Assembly (NCBI RefSeq): GCF_028583425.1
Contig: NC_072794.1
Location: 26,409,232 to 26,473,231 of the forward strand
Source of the DNA: Eublepharis macularius
Lineage: Eukaryota > Chordata > Lepidosauria > Squamata > Eublepharidae
Reading direction: 5' to 3'
DNA: 64,000 nucleotides
The translations under genes and the position numbers were made by a program. Shown one piece after another: positions 1 through 10,691 of the stretch. Numbering within the stretch: position 1 is the first letter of the stretch; each line of letters opens with the position of its first letter. Below the pieces are notes generated by a model. It searched no databases, was not told the origin of the DNA, and saw only the letters and a program-made list of their open reading frames with translations.

Positions 1-319
1 GTTTAGCTCGGCTGACATACGCTGGTGGAGACCAGCAGGGGAGAAACGCATGGGGCCTGTAAGACAAATACATGATACTAACATCCAAAGCTGTCTTACA
101 CCAAGTCAGAACATTGGTTCATATAGCTTAGTACTGTCTACTCTAACTGGCACTGGTTTTCTGGGTCTCAGACACAAAAAGTCTGCAAGGAAAGCAGATG
201 TGACTATTGAACCACAGAGCCTTCCCCAGATAAGCACCTACAATCATGTGACCAAGTCAAGCTTTCACACACGCCAAGAGCATCATATTCTGCATAGTTT
301 GCTTTTTTAGTCAGCTCAC

Positions 320-559
320 CATTCATAACACCTGGTCCATTCCTGTTGGTTCCAGAAAAAGCAAGGTTTGGTTTGGGTGCAGGAGTGATAGATGCTGGAG
401 AGCTTGAAGAGGATCTGGTCTTTTCTGGAGCAGGATCTGGTTGTTTTGATCCACCTGGAGATTGAGGACAGCTTGCAGAGCTTGCAGTCCTTGGGGATCT
501 TAACTTATCTGGAAGACTAATAGAAGAATAAAGACTTTTTTCTTCTGGTTTGATTTCTT
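320..559 (-). CDS. CEP350: CEP350 internal exon (most 3' in window)
   Basis: Open for 240 bp between an acceptor ending ...CGACTTAG and a good donor (GTGAGC). The frame reads EIKPEEKSLYSSISLPDKL and continues as a Ser/Pro-rich low-complexity stretch (SPRTASS, SSSSSPAS, PAPKPNL), typical of the disordered parts of CEP350. It enters at phase 1 and leaves at phase 1. The exon at 2428-2617 leaves at phase 2, so at least one intervening exon is unseen or mis-bounded. Exon identity is inferred from composition, splice sites and position; I cannot align it residue by residue. Confidence 0.72.
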
Positions 560-2427
560 CTAAGTCGAATCATTTCATCAGATAAACAGCAGAAGTCAAG
601 AAATACTTCTTTAGACTACCACGCATTTCAATCCATATAAAATGTTAGTGATACTTGATAAGGCTTCATATAAAACGTGCTCTACAACAATTCAGAAACC
701 TCTGATATCATCAAGCCATTTCACAAATAACTTTAACTAAATCATTTTAGATGTACATATAAAAATGTAATCTTTGAAACGCGTGTTTGCATTCAAACCA
801 ATGGATCACACGTGTAGTTATGCCCGAATGCACCTCTATAGATCTTTTAACACATTACCTTTTTAAAAACAAAACGTGGCAAACAGGAGTTGCAAATACA
901 AGCGTCCTACAGGAACATGAGAGTGATTGTACCTCTGAACTGAGTTACACTCTGTAGCAATCCTAGACTTGCCATTGGCCAAAGGAGGACTGCTGACTTC
1001 TGAAATCCCAAAGGAGCCAGATTTTTGGTAATGATTTGTTTCAGCACAGCATGCAAATAAATAATATTCCGCTTCTGCTTTGTTGACATCAGTTTCTACC
1101 CCTTGACCTGTGATCAACCCACCTCTTCTGCTATACTCAAAAAGGCCTGGCAAGCTCACAGGCACAAAACCCATAGTGTGACTGCAAAAAAAGCCATGAA
1201 CCACCAGGATATCCCTGACTTGTATCCACAGTATGAAACATGAGCCTCAATAATGTCTCCTCTAAGGTCCATGTGACTGCCCCTGGTACTTGAAGCCATA
1301 CAACACCTCTGAGTTCCCCATGGGCAACTCGTGCCACAATCCTGATCTGAACTGTGCCCCTGCAGTGCTTCTGAACTGAGTTCCCACAGGGAAACTTGTA
1401 GCTGACATCCTACTACAAGTTTCCATGGTGATCATGTGATAAATGTAATGTGTAGTTTGGCCCTAAGAGAGAGAGTTTTCCTATAGTGAGGCGTTTTTGG
1501 ACATGAAGCAAACATTTCTAAAATTCAGGGGTGTATTGGATATGAATGAAAAAAACTCATCTCTGAATGAAAAACCTCATCTCTGCAACATTCAGCATCC
1601 AGAATTATTCTCTAATTTCAAACAGAACGTTAAGATTTCTGTGGAAAAGGAGAAAATGCAAGCATGCTCCTAACTGGTCGTTGTAACATTTCTGAAAATA
1701 TTCTACTGAAACTAACTTTATTCTGAAGAAGAAACTAGGAATCTGAGGGTGCAGTCACAATAATGCTCTCAAAACATACTACAGTTAGTTACATGGGGAA
1801 GTACTTCAGTTTTACACTATCTGAACTGCCAGCTCAGTTTCCTCCTTAACATTAGTAGGGCAAACAGCTTTGGAGTTGATGTACTTCACTGCTAAAAGTT
1901 CTGTTTGAGCATAGTGCTGCTATCATCCAGTCATGCCTTTCTTTCTCTATAAAGTTCAGTATTTCCCTAAGAGGAAGTCACTGGCTGAATAGTGAGATCA
2001 AGGCTCTACACATCATGGAGGTGACTTCTAAGGCTGCTTGCAGATGTGTCACTAACTCTATTACAATCCTTAGTTTAGATTCTGAGGCACGGGCCCGTAT
2101 CTGTCACTTGGTTTTACTGTCTATAGAAACACTCTAGAAATAATATTTGTAGCATGTCCAAAATTCCAATAAATGCTAGAATTTATCTTCTGTGCCACAA
2201 TATTTTGCTAGTCAGAGTACACTACAACAACACACCTTAGTGTTATCAAAAATAATGCACTTAAGAAGAGCTATACAAATGTCAAGTATTATTAGTATCA
2301 ATTTAGCATTATTCATCAACATACCACTATCTATCTAGAGCAATCAAAAGATTAATAGAATATTACAGTGTGAAGATACCATTTGGCATTAACAGGCAAC
2401 TGAAGCTCTGTAATCAGCTAACCTTAC
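560..2427. other. CEP350 intronic sequence
   Basis: Apart from the weak exon candidate at 933-999, this stretch shows only AT-rich intron-like sequence. I recognise no SINE, LINE or DNA-transposon ends. The unresolved phase between the flanking exons means a small exon may be hidden here. Confidence 0.6.
933..999 (-). CDS. candidate small CEP350 exon (weak)
   Basis: A 67-bp stretch with a good pyrimidine-rich acceptor (CCTTTGGGATTTCAG) and a GTACAA donor. In one frame it reads EVSSPPLANGKSR and onward, a hydrophilic composition like the neighbouring exons. Its phases do not join 2428-2617 to 320-559: entering at phase 2 hits a stop. Using an alternative acceptor at 992 allows entry at phase 2 but exits at phase 2. 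It may be real with another small exon missing, or chance. Confidence 0.25.
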
Positions 2428-2617
2428 CTCATCATGGAATGGCCAGATAGCTCTTCTAATGTGTTGTCCGAATCTGGATTCTGCACTTGTTCTCTAGTAG
2501 ACACTCCATTGCTAGACAATGAGTTCTTTGCCTGTGACAGTCTGTGGTCTGATTCTGCAAAAGTTTTGTTTTCTTCCCGCAAAGAGACATGAGAAACCCC
2601 CGTAAAAGATTCCAGCC
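2428..2617 (-). CDS. CEP350: CEP350 internal exon, residues about 1147-1209
   Basis: A 190-bp exon with acceptor ...GTCTTACAG and donor GTAAGG. Enters at phase 1 and leaves at phase 2. The translation runs RLESFTGVSHVSLREENK and ends in LEELSGHSMM; it is acidic and Ser-rich, with no recognised domain. Phase agrees with the upstream exon at 4937-5094. The assignment to CEP350 rests on phase, position and composition. Confidence 0.78.
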
Positions 2618-3275
2618 CTGTAAGACACATTTGGGCAAAGATTTTTTTTAAATAAAAAATAATCAGTGAACATATCCTGGATGTTCTTAGGTTTCAAAGC
2701 TATGTAGAAGTTTCCCCACACAAAATCAAGGTTCCAATCCAGGAGAAATACTGTAAATGCAATGCAGGCCATTTCTCCTCAAGTAGATCCTCCTCTCCCA
2801 GCTGCAAGCAGGAACCACCACTAAAGGAAAAAAACTAACTGGTAAACCTCAACAATATACACAGGTCTGACATACTTTTTGGCTGATCTTTGTACACTGA
2901 AGAAGTATGGGCTAATCAAAGTGAAATATGTCATCAGCAGATTAACATGGTGAGACTTCAAATCAAGAGAGGGGCTGTGACTTAGCCACACAGCACCTGT
3001 TCTGGGGCCTGGGATAGTGTAGAAGCTATGAAAAAAGTGCTAAGAGGATCCAGGAAGAACATATAAGACCCTGTACAAGGACTGAGGTCGTTCTCTCCCA
3101 GGAGCTAGGCAGCAGAGAGGCTGCTATCAGCGGGAGATGATTTCCTCATTCAAGGACGATGACCTAGAGAAGTCTGGCATCACCGTCAATGTTAAGGAAA
3201 TGTATTGTTTTCTAGCTGACTTCTTTCCAGGATAGTTTTACCCAGTGTGTTTCTAGTGCACTCTGTGTTAATCTT
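2618..3275. other. CEP350 intronic sequence
   Basis: Intron left of the Penelope-like fragment. The last 100 bases or so may belong to the 5'-truncated Penelope element, but nothing there is clearly diagnostic. Confidence 0.5.
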
Positions 3276-3965
3276 TTGCTGATCAGTAGAGACCCCCTCA
3301 CCTCTGCAGGAGTATACCGTATACCCTGCAGCTGTGGACAAGTTTACATCGGGACCACAAAGAGTAGCATCCAGACAAGAATAAAAGAACATGAAAGACA
3401 CTGCAGACTTGGACAACCTGAAAAATCAGCAGTGGCTGAACATAGCCTAACTCAAACAGGGCACAGTATCTTATTCCAGGACACCAAAATACTGGACAAC
3501 ACTTCCAACTACTTTGTCAGACTGCACAGGGAAGCCATTGAAATTCACAAGCATAAGCAAAACTTCAACAGGAAAGAAGAAACCTTAAGAATGAACAGAG
3601 CATGGATTCCAGTTCTGAAAAACACCAGGCTAACAAAACACTCTACACCCAACAATAGCCCTGCAGAGAAGATTAGCACATCAAGCCCCAATCCATATGC
3701 AAAAGAACCTCCTCAGGATACAGTGAAGCCTCCCTCCATTAGCATTCCACACCCTGGGAAACTCTTACAGGATCACTCAGCTCAACCCCACCCCTCCTGA
3801 GTAGATATAAATGACCTGCCAACATCTTTCCCACACTGTGACACTGAGAGATCTCTGTCTTTTGGTGCTACACCTCTGAAGATGCCAGCCATAGCTGCTG
3901 GCGAAACGTCAGGAACTACAATGCCAAGACCACGGCAACACAGCCCGGAAAACCCACAACAACCA
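3276..3965 (+). mobile_element. Penelope-like retroelement fragment with GIY-YIG endonuclease end
   Basis: A 174-codon open frame (3276-3800) encodes a GIY-YIG nuclease domain. The GVY...VYIG pair sits near residues 12-25, followed by the TRIKEHERHC segment that carries the conserved arginine, and by IEIHKHKQNFNRKEE further on. This domain sits C-terminal to the reverse transcriptase in Penelope-like elements; the RT itself is absent, so the copy is 5'-truncated. The frame is still open, implying a fairly young insertion. The tail (3800-3965) includes CTGAAGATGCC...GGCGAAACGTC, also present at 10458-10631. It lies in a CEP350 intron, antisense to the gene. Confidence 0.85.
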
Positions 3966-4053
3966 TCAATAATGACACACTTTGTAAACCACTCTGAGTG
4001 GGCATTAAGTTGTCCTGAAGGGCGGTATATAAATCGAATGTTGTTGTTATTAA
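3966..4053 (+). mobile_element. 3' tail of tRNA-derived SINE
   Basis: Contains CTTTGTAAACCACTCTGAGT, TCCTGAAGGGCGGTATATAA and a GTTGTTGTTATT end, the same 3' tail as the full SINEs at 7499 and 16357. The tRNA head is missing; the tail abuts the Penelope tail. Confidence 0.75.
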
Positions 4054-4936
4054 ATATCACCCAGTTTCCTGGCTCCTGTACAAGGGCAATGGGATCAAGC
4101 ATATGCTGGTATTTTAAGTCAAGACCTTCCTGGAAAGAGTTGCAAATATTTTCAACTCTGGCTAGTCTTATTTCAGGCCTGGCTGGCTGCATTAGCTGCA
4201 GAGAGAAATGGATCTGGAGGTTAACAGCTCCCTATTGGGCATCAGCATCTGCAGCTGACACTGTGGAATATAAAACTGTGGACTGTTGTATCAAATGGAA
4301 GTTTTCCATCAGACAAAAGGGCACTTCCACTATGAAGAGAGGGCACAATAACTGTCCTCTCTTAACGCCAATTGCCACATTATGGCCAGCGCTGTTCCTA
4401 GGAGTTCTTGGATGCCTGGGATTAGGGCTTCAGGAGAGGCAATGGGCAGCAGCAGGAGACAAAGCAGTTACTCTCTCCATGCAGAGTTCTGCTCATGCTT
4501 ACAAGGATCCAACACTGTTAGGCAATGTAGGACATGGCAAAAGTTTGAAGCAAAGCAGTCCAAACAGCATCAAAATGTCACAATGAAGGGAAGGAGCTCA
4601 TTAAACTGCTACAAGATAATGTATGGAATTCCAGAAGGCTTTATGTTATTCTCTCCCCCTTTATGCAACATTTATATACAGCCAGAGGTATCAATAAGAT
4701 AATGATGGTGACAATATCCTGTTATACGTTTATATCTAATCTACGAGCAAAGATCTCAGCTCCATCAGTGTCTAGAGAACACAGATGACAAGATGAAAAT
4801 AAGGACAGGGTCTTCCCCACAATGCCTGGTACTATTCCAGCATGGTTCCCTGATCCATTCTAGCAGATGATGTCTGTACTTAAAACACCATGAACAGCCA
4901 ATGAAGATATGCAATCATAATAAATGGCACACTTAC
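4054..4936. other. CEP350 intronic sequence
   Basis: I see no exon and no recognisable repeat. Open frames on the plus strand here lack any family resemblance. Confidence 0.5.
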
Positions 4937-5094
4937 TTTCCTTCTTCCCTCTTCTTTTAGAAGATGCAGATGAGCAAGAAGAACTGGCAGATGGAGATCC
5001 TGAGGAATGGTGGGTTAATTCTTTAGCTTGGATTTCATAAGGTGATTTCCTGCTGATAAACTCTTCCTTTAGGCTTGGGCTGCTGCTGCGAACA
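4937..5094 (-). CDS. CEP350: CEP350 internal exon, residues about 1094-1146
   Basis: A 158-bp exon; the acceptor ends TTTGTTCTGTCATAG and the donor is GTAAGTG. Phase 2 in, phase 1 out. It encodes SVRSSSPSLKEEF followed by a Ser-rich tract and a basic end (SSKRRGKKE). The serine-rich disordered composition fits this part of CEP350. No catalytic or folded domain is visible. Confidence 0.82.
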
Positions 5095-5784
5095 CTATGA
5101 CAGAACAAAAACATAAGCAGCATTTTTCAGCTACACCAGTCCACAACACAGTGACATTCAACTGGCTTTTTGAGGATGAACAAACCCAAGATCAATGACA
5201 ACGACTCTCCATTACAACTTCTTAAGAAATTAATTTTGGAAATGCTGTATAAAGCAGTGCCAAGTTCAGTACTTTTACCAACCACGTAGGGAATTGCTGA
5301 AGATATACATTTGGACTGGATCCGCAAATGTTACTCTGTCATTAATTAAGCTTTAGTTGACTACTTTGTGGCTAAACATTAAAATGACACTGATTTTAAG
5401 GCATGTCACTATAACAGGATTCAACAGAAAATATAGATAGCCTTTACTTCTAACAACGCAACAGCATTTGTTCATTAATTGCAAGCTCATAGCTTTAAAT
5501 ACATTCAAGATGGTGCCTGTGTTTGAGTTTATGCAATGTACACATTTAAAATTTAACTGATTAATCTGCTGGTGAATAATCAGTTGCCAGTCCTAATTTA
5601 AACCATTTTAACAGATTAAGGAAATTTCAGAACATTTAAATAAATTTTTCTGATCCACACTCTGGGGCAGGTTCAGAATCAGATACACATATAACACTGC
5701 AGCACACAACCAAATACTCCTCAGTGCACATCACTTTAAATTAATTCTGTCCTTTTACTAGCTGTACTGTAAGGTTATATGTAC
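5095..5784. other. CEP350 intronic sequence
   Basis: AT-rich intron. No exon, SINE or transposon end recognised. Confidence 0.55.
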
Positions 5785-5938
5785 CTGGGCTCAACAGCAG
5801 ACTTTTTGTCTGTCACCGTTCCACTGCCCTGCAATGAGACAAAGTCATCCTCATATGAAATGACGCTAGCTGGAGGGCTCATTACTGGAAGTGAAGGTTG
5901 CTGGACTGGTGATCTTGGTCCTGACCATTCCTCAAATA
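5785..5938 (-). CDS. CEP350: CEP350 internal exon, residues about 1043-1093
   Basis: A 154-bp exon after a long pyrimidine tract ending TTTTACAG, with a GTACAT donor. Phase 1 in, phase 2 out. The segment SYEDDFVSLQGSGT matches a conserved vertebrate CEP350 motif (SYEDDFVS followed by a Gly/Ser/Thr stretch and KKS), which makes this a firm identification. Confidence 0.92.
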
Positions 5939-7015
5939 CTGTAAAAGAAAAAAAAAGTGAAAACCGTACACACATTTCAGAAAGATGTAACCATCTCAAC
6001 CAAAGCTAAGAAGAGTTATTCCAGATGAGCAGAAATCCAAGATTACTGGTGTTTCCGTGCTTTTTACATGTCTGCACAAGACCTTGGGAAATATACTTTC
6101 TCTAGGAAATTAAATATTGAGAAGTGGTAAGACACATTTACTGAAAACAGTAAATGAATACAATGTAAAACAGTATGTGCCAACATTTAGTAAACACATT
6201 AATAGCAGCCGGATAAGAGGTTAAAATGCTGGATTAGGATTTAGATTGTTGTGGGAATAAAATGATGGGAAGACAGCCATGTAAGCCATCCTGAGGACTT
6301 TGGTGAGATAAAAATGCATACATAAAAATATGTCACTAGTTCAGAAAAAGCAGCTCGCCAGCTACACACTGAATTTACATTTGAAAAATTAATGTGCACA
6401 AAAACTAGTAAAAAAGGTTGGTTATCAATCATTTGTTCATGTTTATTGCATGACTCCTTAGCAGTAAATTGTAGCACTTTTAAGAAACAGGAAAATTCAG
6501 TAGATAATGCAATCTCTGAGAAAGAATGATCAACTGCCTTCTTAACAACGGCTGCTTCAGTCATATACATTAGAAGGAAAAGGAATTTTTATAAGACAAT
6601 ACACCAACGGTATCTGACAGCACCACACAGGTGAAACAGAATATACCATACCAATAAGCACAAATGTTGGAAATGCTGGTCAAGAAAATATGTCTACTAG
6701 TTAAACAATTCTGGGAAATGATACTTGGTGAAAATACTCAAATAACAGGATATGAAATCATAAAAGATCCAATATGTTTTTGTTTGGAACTTATATTAGG
6801 ACATCTTCCTAATAAATAATATATATAATAATAAATAAATAATATATATATTATTTATTTTTTACTGCAGCAAGCACGTTAGTTGCACAGAGCTGAAAGA
6901 GTGCAAAATATTTTCATATAAGAACTTGGATAAACAAGGTGAAGGAGACAAGATTATCAAAAGGAACTGAATTAGATAACTGAATTAGATAAACTAAGGG
7001 ACAGATAAGAGCCCC
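5939..7015. other. CEP350 intron, AT-rich
   Basis: Intron without recognised exons. Bases 6808-6860 are an AT-rich low-complexity tract of AATAAATAAT and ATATAT units with self-complementary ends. Confidence 0.55.
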
Positions 7016-7306
7016 ATGGTGCAGAGTGGTAAACTGCAGTGCTGCAGCCCAAGCTCTGCTCACGACCTGAGTTCAATCCTGGCGGAAGCCAGGTTCAGGT
7101 AACCAGCTCAAGGCTGACTCAGCCATCCATCCTTCCAAGGTCGGTAAAATGAGTACTGTTTCCTGGGGGTAAAGTGTAGATGACTGGGGAAGGCAATGGC
7201 AAACCACCCCATAACAAAAGTATGCCAAGAAAACGTTGTGACGTGACATCCTCCCATGGGTCAGTAATGACTCAGTGCTTGCACAGGGGGCTTTACCTTT
7301 AAGGGA
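7016..7306 (+). mobile_element. tRNA-derived SINE (ACA/Sauria-like)
   Basis: Starts GAGCCCCATGGTGCAGAGTG and has pol III-like boxes: an A box around GCAGAGTGGTAAACTGC and a B box GAGTTCAATCC. The body carries AAGGTCGGTAAAATGAGTAC, GACTGGGGAAGGCAATGGCA and the TCAGTAATGACTCAGTGCTT tail, all familiar from squamate SINEs. It appears full length with modest divergence. Non-coding and intronic, antisense to CEP350. Confidence 0.85.
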
Positions 7307-7440
7307 CAGATGAGTTGACTGAGGTTATATTTCTAAATGTTGGAAACTTTTTAATGATTTTTGGAGGAAGAGTTATATCTGTCTACTGATGACAGACTGG
7401 TAAATTTAGAACTGTATAAGTACCTGCAAGATTATATAGC

Positions 7441-7727
7441 TGGGATTATGCAAGCCCTCAGTAAGCATTTGTTTAATATTTATTATTACCATTACACCAG
7501 TTTGGTGTAGTGGTTAAGAGCGCGGGACTCTAATCTGGAGAACCAGGTTTGATTCCCCACTCCTCCATTTGAAGCCAGCTGGGTGACCTTGGGTCACCCA
7601 CCTCACAGGGTGTTTTGTTAGGGGGATAATAACAACATACTTTGTTAACCGTTCTGAGTGGGTGTTAAATCATCCTGAAGGGCAGTATCTGAATTGAATG
7701 TTGTTGTTGCTGTTGTTGTTATTACTG
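7441..7727 (+). mobile_element. tRNA-derived SINE with 58-bp 5' extension
   Basis: The SINE proper starts at CAGTTTGGTGTAGTGGTTAA (7499) with B box GGTTTGATTCC. Its 3' end carries GTGGGTGTTAAATCATCCTG and a (GTT)n tail. The 58 bases before it (from TGGGATTATGCAAGCCCTC) recur before the SINE at 16357, so the mobile or duplicated unit is longer than the usual SINE. Confidence 0.85.
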
Positions 7728-7905
7728 CAAAATCATTCATTAACTATTATATATATCCTTATTTGAACTTCGCTACACTCGAGCAAACTAAACCTCCGGT
7801 TCTTCAAGTTATTTATTCAAGTTATTTATATTACAAAAAGCAGATATTCAGGCAGTTGAAATACCAGTGACAGCAATATATTTCTCCTTTATTTATTTTT
7901 CTTAC

Positions 7906-8906
7906 CTTTCCCACATAACTGGTAAGATTTTGTAAAGATGTTGATGACACTATGTGGACTTCCTTTGGTCAGTTCTTCCCAAGGTCTTGAAACACTCCTC
8001 GTCTGTGTGGAAATGGGTAAATACTTTTCTGCTTCTTTCTGAAATTGTTCTATGGGCTCGTAGCCAGTTCTGTCTGCAATACAGAACTCTTTTTCCTTTA
8101 ACATCTTGGCTGTCTTCAAAGGCAAGCACTCGTGCAGGTCTCCCTCCTCCTCAGACAAGAGGTGATCACTAAGAGGCCCCTCGCTTATTGAGTCTGCACT
8201 ATATTCATGCAGAGCTACAACTTTACTTTCAGCCTTAGGAGAGCAGCCTGGCTTCCTGGATAGGTTTCCTACTATTCCTTCAGATCTCTGTTTGCATGGA
8301 AGACTGATAGCAGCAGTGTGAGGACTGATGGTCTCTGGGAGCTTTTTAAACTCACTAAGATTTCCCACTCCAGGAAGGTTATCATCAAAAGTTGTCTGGG
8401 ACACACAGGTACTCAACATTTTCTGAAGCCTGGCTGAGAAAACATCATTCTCTTCTTTCACAGGGGGACTGCTGGCCTTTGCCCAGTAGCTATCACCCTG
8501 ATTTCCTTGCACCAAATCGTCTCCAGAGTTCCACGCTGTTCCATAATTAATCCCAGTTCCAGCTAACTTCTTGGCTTCACTTTCAATTCTGCTTGACAAA
8601 GAAGCTGCTGTTGCTTTCAGAGCTTCAATACGGTCCAGTTTACTTTTATACTGACTAATGGTGGGCTGTATCGTAGATGTTGTAACTGGCTGAGATGTCA
8701 AAGGCATTGATCCCACAGATGTGTTGTGGCTCCTTCTGGTTGATAACAAATAGTCAAAGTCCTTTTGCAAGACACTCATGTGATCTAGAGACAAAAGTTG
8801 GGAAAAGAGACCTCCACTCAAGACAGCAGAAGGTTGTGGGCAAGGCAGCTGGGATTCTGAAGTCAGTCTATCTGTCTGAATCCATAAAGGCTCCAACAAA
8901 TTATTC
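7906..8906 (-). CDS. CEP350: CEP350 large internal exon, residues about 709-1042
   Basis: A 1,001-bp exon with acceptor CGTTTCTAG and donor GTAAG. Phase 2 in, phase 1 out. Conserved CEP350 blocks appear in order: LLSLDHM near residue 747; SQYKSKLDRIEALKATAASL, running into SSRIESEAKKLAG, at about 793-824 (helical and probably coiled coil); FSARLQKMLSTCVS and FDDNLPGVGNLSEFKKLPE at about 865-900; and SPHSVINIFTKSYQL at the end. The blocks between are acidic/Ser-rich and diverged. No folded catalytic domain; the exon fits a scaffold protein. Confidence 0.96.
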
Positions 8907-9429
8907 CTAGAAACGACAAGGTTGAATATTTGTAGGTTTGCAAGAACAGTCTAGGAAAACTTGACTATTAAATACTCACACATACAGACATCATTGCAGC
9001 CAATAAATCCAGTGATTTGAATTCAGTGATTTTTCCCTAATTCACTTTACGCATGAAGAGGAAGAGAGGAAGAGAGACAAATACAAGGTGTATTTGTCCC
9101 ATCTTCAGTTCTCCATGTGTCACATCTGAATATGGAACTTATGCATAAAATCCAAACATATGAATGTTACCTGCAAATGCACTGCACTGTTCAGGCCATG
9201 TGTTGGATTTTACATTCATATGTCATATTAAAACATTACGGCCATAAATGGATATCTGGTGGGGCAGGCACATCCAGTGGGCAGGATGGGATCTCACTCT
9301 TCCGCACTGTGCAAACAAAGAAGACTGGGGAAAGCACTGTGCAATTTGGGCCTCAGTCTTTTAGGGAAAATGTACAAAAATGTACATTTGGATGCACATA
9401 ATCATGTAAGAACATACAAAATCTTAACT
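8907..9429. other. CEP350 intronic sequence
   Basis: Intron immediately upstream of the large exon. Bases 9050-9080 are purine-rich (AGGAAGAGAGG units). No exon or clear repeat. Confidence 0.5.
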
Positions 9430-9870
9430 ATTATTTATTTTATTTAGAAAATGTGTATGCTGCCTCTCCAGACTTGCTTGAGCATGTCACAACTAAAGGC
9501 AGTAAAGCAAAATCAACCAAGCCAATATAAACAAGCACATAAAAAAACCAACAGAACAGTCTAAAATTGTATTTGATAAAACAGCCTTCGGGTTAGATGG
9601 AACTCCCTAATTATAAGCCTGGGTAAAGTATTTTGATCTGGCACCTAAAGGAAAGCAATGTAGGTTAGCCTCCAGGGGGAGAGCATTCCAAATCAAAGTG
9701 TCATCACCAAAAAAAAAACATATCTCTGGTCGCTGCATGACTCATTTCTACAGGTGGGGGAACAGAAAGTAGGGCTTGAGAAAGGGATCTTAACTGGGAG
9801 GCAGGACAATACTGGAAAAGGTGGCCCTTCAAGTTTTGATATTATATGAAGAGATTCTGAACACAGGGCT
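9430..9870 (-). repeat. probable LINE-derived fragment
   Basis: Begins, in plus orientation, with an A/T-rich end and TGTATGCTGCCTCTCCAGAC, then contains CTCCAGGGGGAGAGCATTCC and TCTCTGGTCGCTGCATGA. These phrases recur widely in squamate LINE 3' regions in my recollection. No open frame remains, so the family is uncertain. Confidence 0.4.
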
Positions 9871-10457
9871 GTTATGACTCCACATTAACAACAATATTGC
9901 ACCCAGGTTTCCTAATTCTGCACCAAGAAAATCTGAATTCTACAGTTCACCTAAACTCAGCAGAACTGCTTAATTTTATTATATAAAATGATTAAAATTA
10001 TAATTTATCACCCACTTTTGCTAGTCATAGACAGACCAAGAAACCACGCAAGGCACCAAACCTTTGTTCCCATCAGCTGGAAATCACATGTAGCCACCGT
10101 TCTGGCTTCTGAGGTTTCAGCAGACATTACTCACAGACTTAAAGCATATAATCACAGTAAGTAAGTTAAAAATCTTGCTTTCTCATAAAAATTGAAAAAT
10201 AGAGTTCTGAAGAAGCTGAATGATGTACCCAATAAAGTATAGTGGATTCTACACTCATGCAGAGTCCCTGCATATACCCAGCCTTGACTATGCAGAACAA
10301 AAATCCTTGAGGCCCCCAAACCACTTATCAGTGTTATGGCATGAAATCTTCTCGACACAGGATACTGAACTGCTACATATTCTAAACATTTCAATGAACT
10401 TGCAGGAAAATGCTAGTCACCTGTAATACAATAGCTTTTCCTAGCAATACCATAAAG

Positions 10458-10631
10458 GTGGTTGTTGTGGATTTTCTGGGCTGTACAGCTGTGGTCTTGG
10501 CATTGTAGTTCCTGACGTTTCGCCAGCAGCTGTGACTGGCATCTTCAGAGGTGTAGCACCAAAAGCCAGAGATCTCTCAGTGTCACAGTCACTGAGAGTG
10601 ACTCTGGCCGTGAAAGCCTTCGACAATACAT
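10458..10631 (-). mobile_element. short Penelope-type terminal unit with 13-bp target duplication
   Basis: Flanked on both sides by CAATACCATAAAG (10445-10457 and 10632-10644), a perfect 13-bp target duplication, so the 174-bp unit inserted as it stands. Read on the minus strand it holds GTATTGTCGAAGGC, GTGACACTGAGAG, CTGAAGATGCC...GGCGAAACGTC and GAACTACAATGCCAAGACCA, shared with the tail of the GIY-YIG element at 3.8-3.96 kb. It encodes nothing and is a non-autonomous end unit. Confidence 0.8.
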
Positions 10632-10691
10632 CAATACCATAAAGCTCTAAAGGTACCTTTCCTTTGGTAGCCTTTGAAAAAGACTCCTGCC

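Noticed and set aside
50..310. Plus-strand open frame of 86 codons at the left edge
   Set aside because: Lies antisense in a CEP350 intron, without splice sites or family resemblance.
3782..4192. Minus-strand open frame of 136 codons opposite the Penelope tail
   Set aside because: It runs antisense through the Penelope end and the SINE tail; no resemblance to a known protein.
3882..4586. Plus-strand open frame of 234 codons
   Set aside because: Begins in the Penelope tail, crosses a SINE tail and continues into intron; composition is not protein-like.
6241..6570. Minus-strand open frame of 109 codons
   Set aside because: Sits in the intron between well-phased CEP350 exons; the neighbouring exons already join in frame without it.
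7016..7727. Possible tRNA genes from A/B boxes
   Set aside because: The heads do not fold into a complete tRNA and continue into SINE bodies and tails.
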